NCBI RefSeq assembly: GCF_008014745.1
Contig: NZ_VPFD01000003.1
Coordinates: 267,777-331,776 of the forward strand
Source: Massilia arenae
GTDB taxonomy: Bacteria; Pseudomonadota; Gammaproteobacteria; Burkholderiales; Burkholderiaceae_D
Direction of reading: 5' to 3'
DNA length: 64,000 nucleotides
Shown: positions 63,255-64,000 of the stretch, piece after piece
Position numbering within the stretch: the stretch's first letter is position 1
Layout: the number at the start of each line of letters is the position of its first letter
Notes under the pieces: model-generated
Database searches by the model: none
What the model was told of the DNA's origin: nothing
The model's input: only the letters and a program-made list of their open reading frames with translations
Position numbers and translations under genes: made by a program

Positions 63255-63734
63255 TTATCCCGGTGTCAAAGGCTGGTCCTTGCGCGTCAGGATCGCCCCG
63301 ATCGCCAGGCCAATCGCAAACCCCACATACACCACGCCCAGCGCATTGCGCGACAGGCGCTTTTCATACCCCGGCTGCAAGGCCCTGGGCGTCAGCTTGT
63401 AGTCGGTGAAGGCGGCGAATGCCGACGTTGCTGCCGAGGAGGCGGCGATGGCCATTGGATTCTTGCCGTCCATTACTCCACCAAGGGCGCGTTCGAACAC
63501 GAAGGACCAGAAGGTCGCGCTGGCATGGTGGATCAGGTAGCCGGGCACCGTGTAGCGCAGCGAGAAGCGGTCGCGGTAGCCTGCTTTATTCCCATGAACA
63601 TAATGGCTGACGGCATTGGTCGGTGCGAAGGCGCTGCCTGACTGGATCTTGCCGACCAGGGCCATTGCCACCGTGGAGAGCACGCTGGAGGTCGCACCGG
63701 AGATGAGTGCGCGCTGTAATGCCGTATTTTCCAT
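63255..63734 (-). CDS. Small hypothetical membrane protein (159 aa)
   Basis: The protein begins MENTALQRALISGATSSVLS and has hydrophobic segments at the N-terminus, middle (LIHHASATFWSFVFERALGG) and C-terminus (GVVYVGFAIGLAIGAIL). SGATSSVLSTVAMALVGKIQ and APTNAVSHYVHGNKAGYRDR are its most distinctive parts. I recognise no function. GAGG about 6 nt upstream supports the ATG at 63734; an earlier ATG at 63848 would overlap the divergent gene. Confidence 0.7.
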   Translation of the reverse strand: MENTALQRALISGATSSVLSTVAMALVGKIQSGSAFAPTNAVSHYVHGNKAGYRDRFSLRYTVPGYLIHHASATFWSFVFERALGGVMDGKNPMAIAASSAATSAFAAFTDYKLTPRALQPGYEKRLSRNALGVVYVGFAIGLAIGAILTRKDQPLTPG

Positions 63735-63770
63735 ACAATCCTCTTTTACTCGATGTGAAGGGAAGCACGG

Positions 63771-63986
63771 ATGCGGATTTTGCTGACGGGGGCAAGCGGT
63801 TTCATCGGGCAACATCTGCTGCAGGCATTGCTCACCGAAGGCCACCACGTCGTGTGTGCGCTGAGAGCAGCTGAAGCGAAGCTTCCGAAAAGCGATGACC
63901 CGCGCCTAAGTGTTCAGTATCGTGCGATCATGTTCCTCGCCGTAGCTGGCCTTTGTTCCGTGCAAAAGCTATGCTGGGCGAATTGA
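63771..63986 (+). pseudogene. NAD(P)-binding epimerase/SDR N-terminus, probably frameshifted, at window edge
   Basis: The first ~45 residues are a clear Rossmann start of the extended-SDR kind (MRILLTGASGFIGQHLLQAL). After SDDPRLSVQY the frame reads a non-family tail and stops at 63986. From about 63917, a different frame (DHVPRRSWPLF..., with the D-H-x-P..W-x-P pattern seen in relatives) stays open to the window end. A single-base shift near 63900-63920 would join them. This may be a true frameshift or a sequencing error; the gene continues past the window. GAAGGGAAG precedes the ATG. Confidence 0.45.
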
Positions 63987-64000
63987 TTGTTGGGTTCAGC

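Overview
The window is high-GC, gene-dense bacterial DNA. The protein families and gene order point to a non-sporulating betaproteobacterium of the Burkholderiales. A Massilia-like member of the Oxalobacteraceae is the best guess, from family resemblance only; no search could be run. It looks chromosomal. It carries housekeeping genes (tex, grxD, ubiX, lipA/lipB, rsmI, lpoA, HU, one tRNA) and no transposase, integrase, phage gene, plasmid gene or CRISPR array.

Layout. 0-6.2 kb: the N-terminus of a probable SNF2 helicase, tex, a GNAT acetyltransferase, two tandem paralogous small membrane proteins, grxD-ubiX, and an XRE-type regulator. 6.4-14 kb: liu locus 1 (leucine/isovalerate catabolism), with a metallo-hydrolase divergent from the MerR regulator liuR, then liuA, a thiolase, an SDR, a second acyl-CoA dehydrogenase and a GNAT protein. 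14-20 kb: an LD-carboxypeptidase, a TonB-dependent receptor and a peptide-type solute-binding protein. 20.2-24.3 kb: an SpmA/SpmB-like fusion paired with dacB, then a membrane diguanylate cyclase. 24.3-36.4 kb: a peptidoglycan-scavenging island with a D-Ala-D-Ala dipeptidase and its LysR regulator, an amidase lipoprotein, a BadF-type amino-sugar kinase, a GHL10 glycosidase lipoprotein, NagX, an AmpG/MFS permease, MurQ, a GntR regulator, a beta-lactamase-fold hydrolase and DadA. 36.4-48.3 kb: a solitary HigA, ychJ, and liu locus 2, in which bioA-bioF-bioD-bioB lie between the two subunits of the biotin-dependent methylcrotonyl-CoA carboxylase (liuB, liuC, bio genes, liuD, ghrA, liuE). 48.3-53.7 kb: tRNA-Pro, a proline-rich TonB-like protein, the rsmI <> lpoA-yraN-diaA/gmhA-dolP block with E. 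coli gene order, and a TlpA-like thioredoxin. 53.7-64 kb: a hotdog thioesterase, a SUV3-like helicase, the ybeD-lipB-lipA operon, a FecR/DUF6600 protein, a LysE exporter, HU, a solitary BrnA-like antitoxin, a DUF808 protein, a small membrane protein and a broken SDR start.

How it works together. The two liu loci are 23 kb apart but share a near-identical palindromic operator built on TTTACGTTTACGTYAACGTAA. One copy covers the liuA promoter. Another lies inside the ychJ coding sequence, upstream of liuB. A shorter version lies just downstream of the predicted liuR -10. Leucine catabolism and synthesis of the biotin that MCC needs therefore appear to be under one regulator. The peptidoglycan island encodes a plausible outside-to-inside route: amidase and glycosidase lipoproteins release fragments, AmpG/NagX-type membrane proteins handle them, a BadF kinase and MurQ convert MurNAc to GlcNAc-6-P, and the dipeptidase and DadA use the D-amino acids.

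Four inverted pairs of a 30-bp REP-like hairpin and one related tandem pair lie in intergenic gaps across the window. Several of their differences are compensatory, so the hairpin is preserved.
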